DNA from: Firmicutes bacterium CAG:460 | GTDB lineage: Bacteria; Bacillota_I; Bacilli_A; RF39; UBA660 | Assembly: GCA_000437355.1 (NCBI GenBank) | Contig: FR899759.1 | Location: 1 to 6,995 of the forward strand | Reading direction: 5' to 3' | Length of the DNA: 6,995 nt | Shown: in pieces, positions 6,888 through 6,995 of the stretch | How the letters are laid out: each line of letters starts with the position of its first letter | Position numbering within the stretch: position 1 is the first letter of the stretch | Notes under the pieces: generated by a model | Seen by the model: the letters and a program-made list of their open reading frames with translations, nothing else | The model's database searches: none | What the model was told of the DNA's origin: nothing | Made by a program: the position numbers and the translations under genes

Positions 6888-6995
6888 TTAATTTATACGA
6901 ATTGGGTCAGAAGAAGTACCAGTTCCTCCCGAATATTCAACAGAAGAGATAAGATAAAATGATGGACGTGCAGCCTTTTTATATGCCATACAAGG
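6888..6995 (-). CDS. C-terminal end of an unidentified protein (partial)
   Basis: The last 35 codons and the TAA stop of a minus-strand gene are in the window; the start lies beyond the right edge. The tail reads ARPSFYLISSVEYSGG followed by TGTSSDPIRIN. A beta-strand, then a GG-x-G-T-x-S-x-P turn and a terminal hydrophobic strand, resembles the C-terminal ends I recall from many secreted or surface-displayed, pilin-like or repeat-bearing proteins of gut-associated Bacilli. That resemblance is an impression from memory, and no function can be assigned. A strong terminator 35 bases downstream supports this being a real gene end. Confidence 0.7.
   Translation of the reverse strand, partial: PCMAYKKAARPSFYLISSVEYSGGTGTSSDPIRIN

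Noticed and set aside
6792..6962. Plus-strand open frame of 56 codons across the two hairpins
   Set aside because: It reads through both hairpins and antisense to the partial gene's end, and the product is a basic, motif-free peptide with no ribosome binding site seen.
1..6995. Mobile element, CRISPR array, tRNA/rRNA gene or defence system
   Set aside because: No direct repeat array, transposase-like frame, tRNA-like cloverleaf or nuclease motif was found; all long frames are explained by housekeeping and sugar-metabolism genes.

Overview
This 6,995-base window is AT-rich (about 30% GC judged by eye) and looks chromosomal. It points to a low-GC Bacillota organism, most plausibly a Bacilli lineage. 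The reasons are a T-box riboswitch, consensus sigma-A-type promoters, purine-rich ribosome binding sites, tight gene packing, and a TrpRS of the type I associate with streptococci and their relatives. Tryptophan is written TGG where I checked and TGA acts as a stop, so the standard bacterial code applies and not the Mycoplasma code. The species cannot be named from this sequence.

Every supported gene lies on the minus strand, so transcription runs from high to low coordinates. At the right edge is the last 35 codons of an unidentified protein, followed by a strong GC-rich terminator hairpin and a second, unusual hairpin. An AT-rich gap with one doubtful 30-codon ORF comes next. A near-consensus extended -10 promoter then drives trpS (tryptophanyl-tRNA synthetase), followed after 20 bases by a family 31 glycoside hydrolase gene.

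A second promoter overlaps the end of the glycosidase gene and starts a T-box leader with a leucine specifier codon (CUU). The leader controls a 130-residue membrane protein of unknown function and leuS (leucyl-tRNA synthetase), whose reading frames overlap by 11 bases. leuS ends 57 bases before the left edge, where only a weak AT-only hairpin is seen.

The window therefore holds two adjacent transcription units, each pairing an aminoacyl-tRNA synthetase with a non-translation gene. The leuS unit senses uncharged tRNA-Leu through its T-box. The trpS unit appears to have a very short leader and no T-box. No mobile element, CRISPR array, tRNA, rRNA or defence system was seen. The less ordinary points are the unknown membrane gene placed first under leucine T-box control, the variant catalytic motifs of the glycosidase, the promoter embedded in the glycosidase stop region, and the tandem hairpins near 6800-6850.
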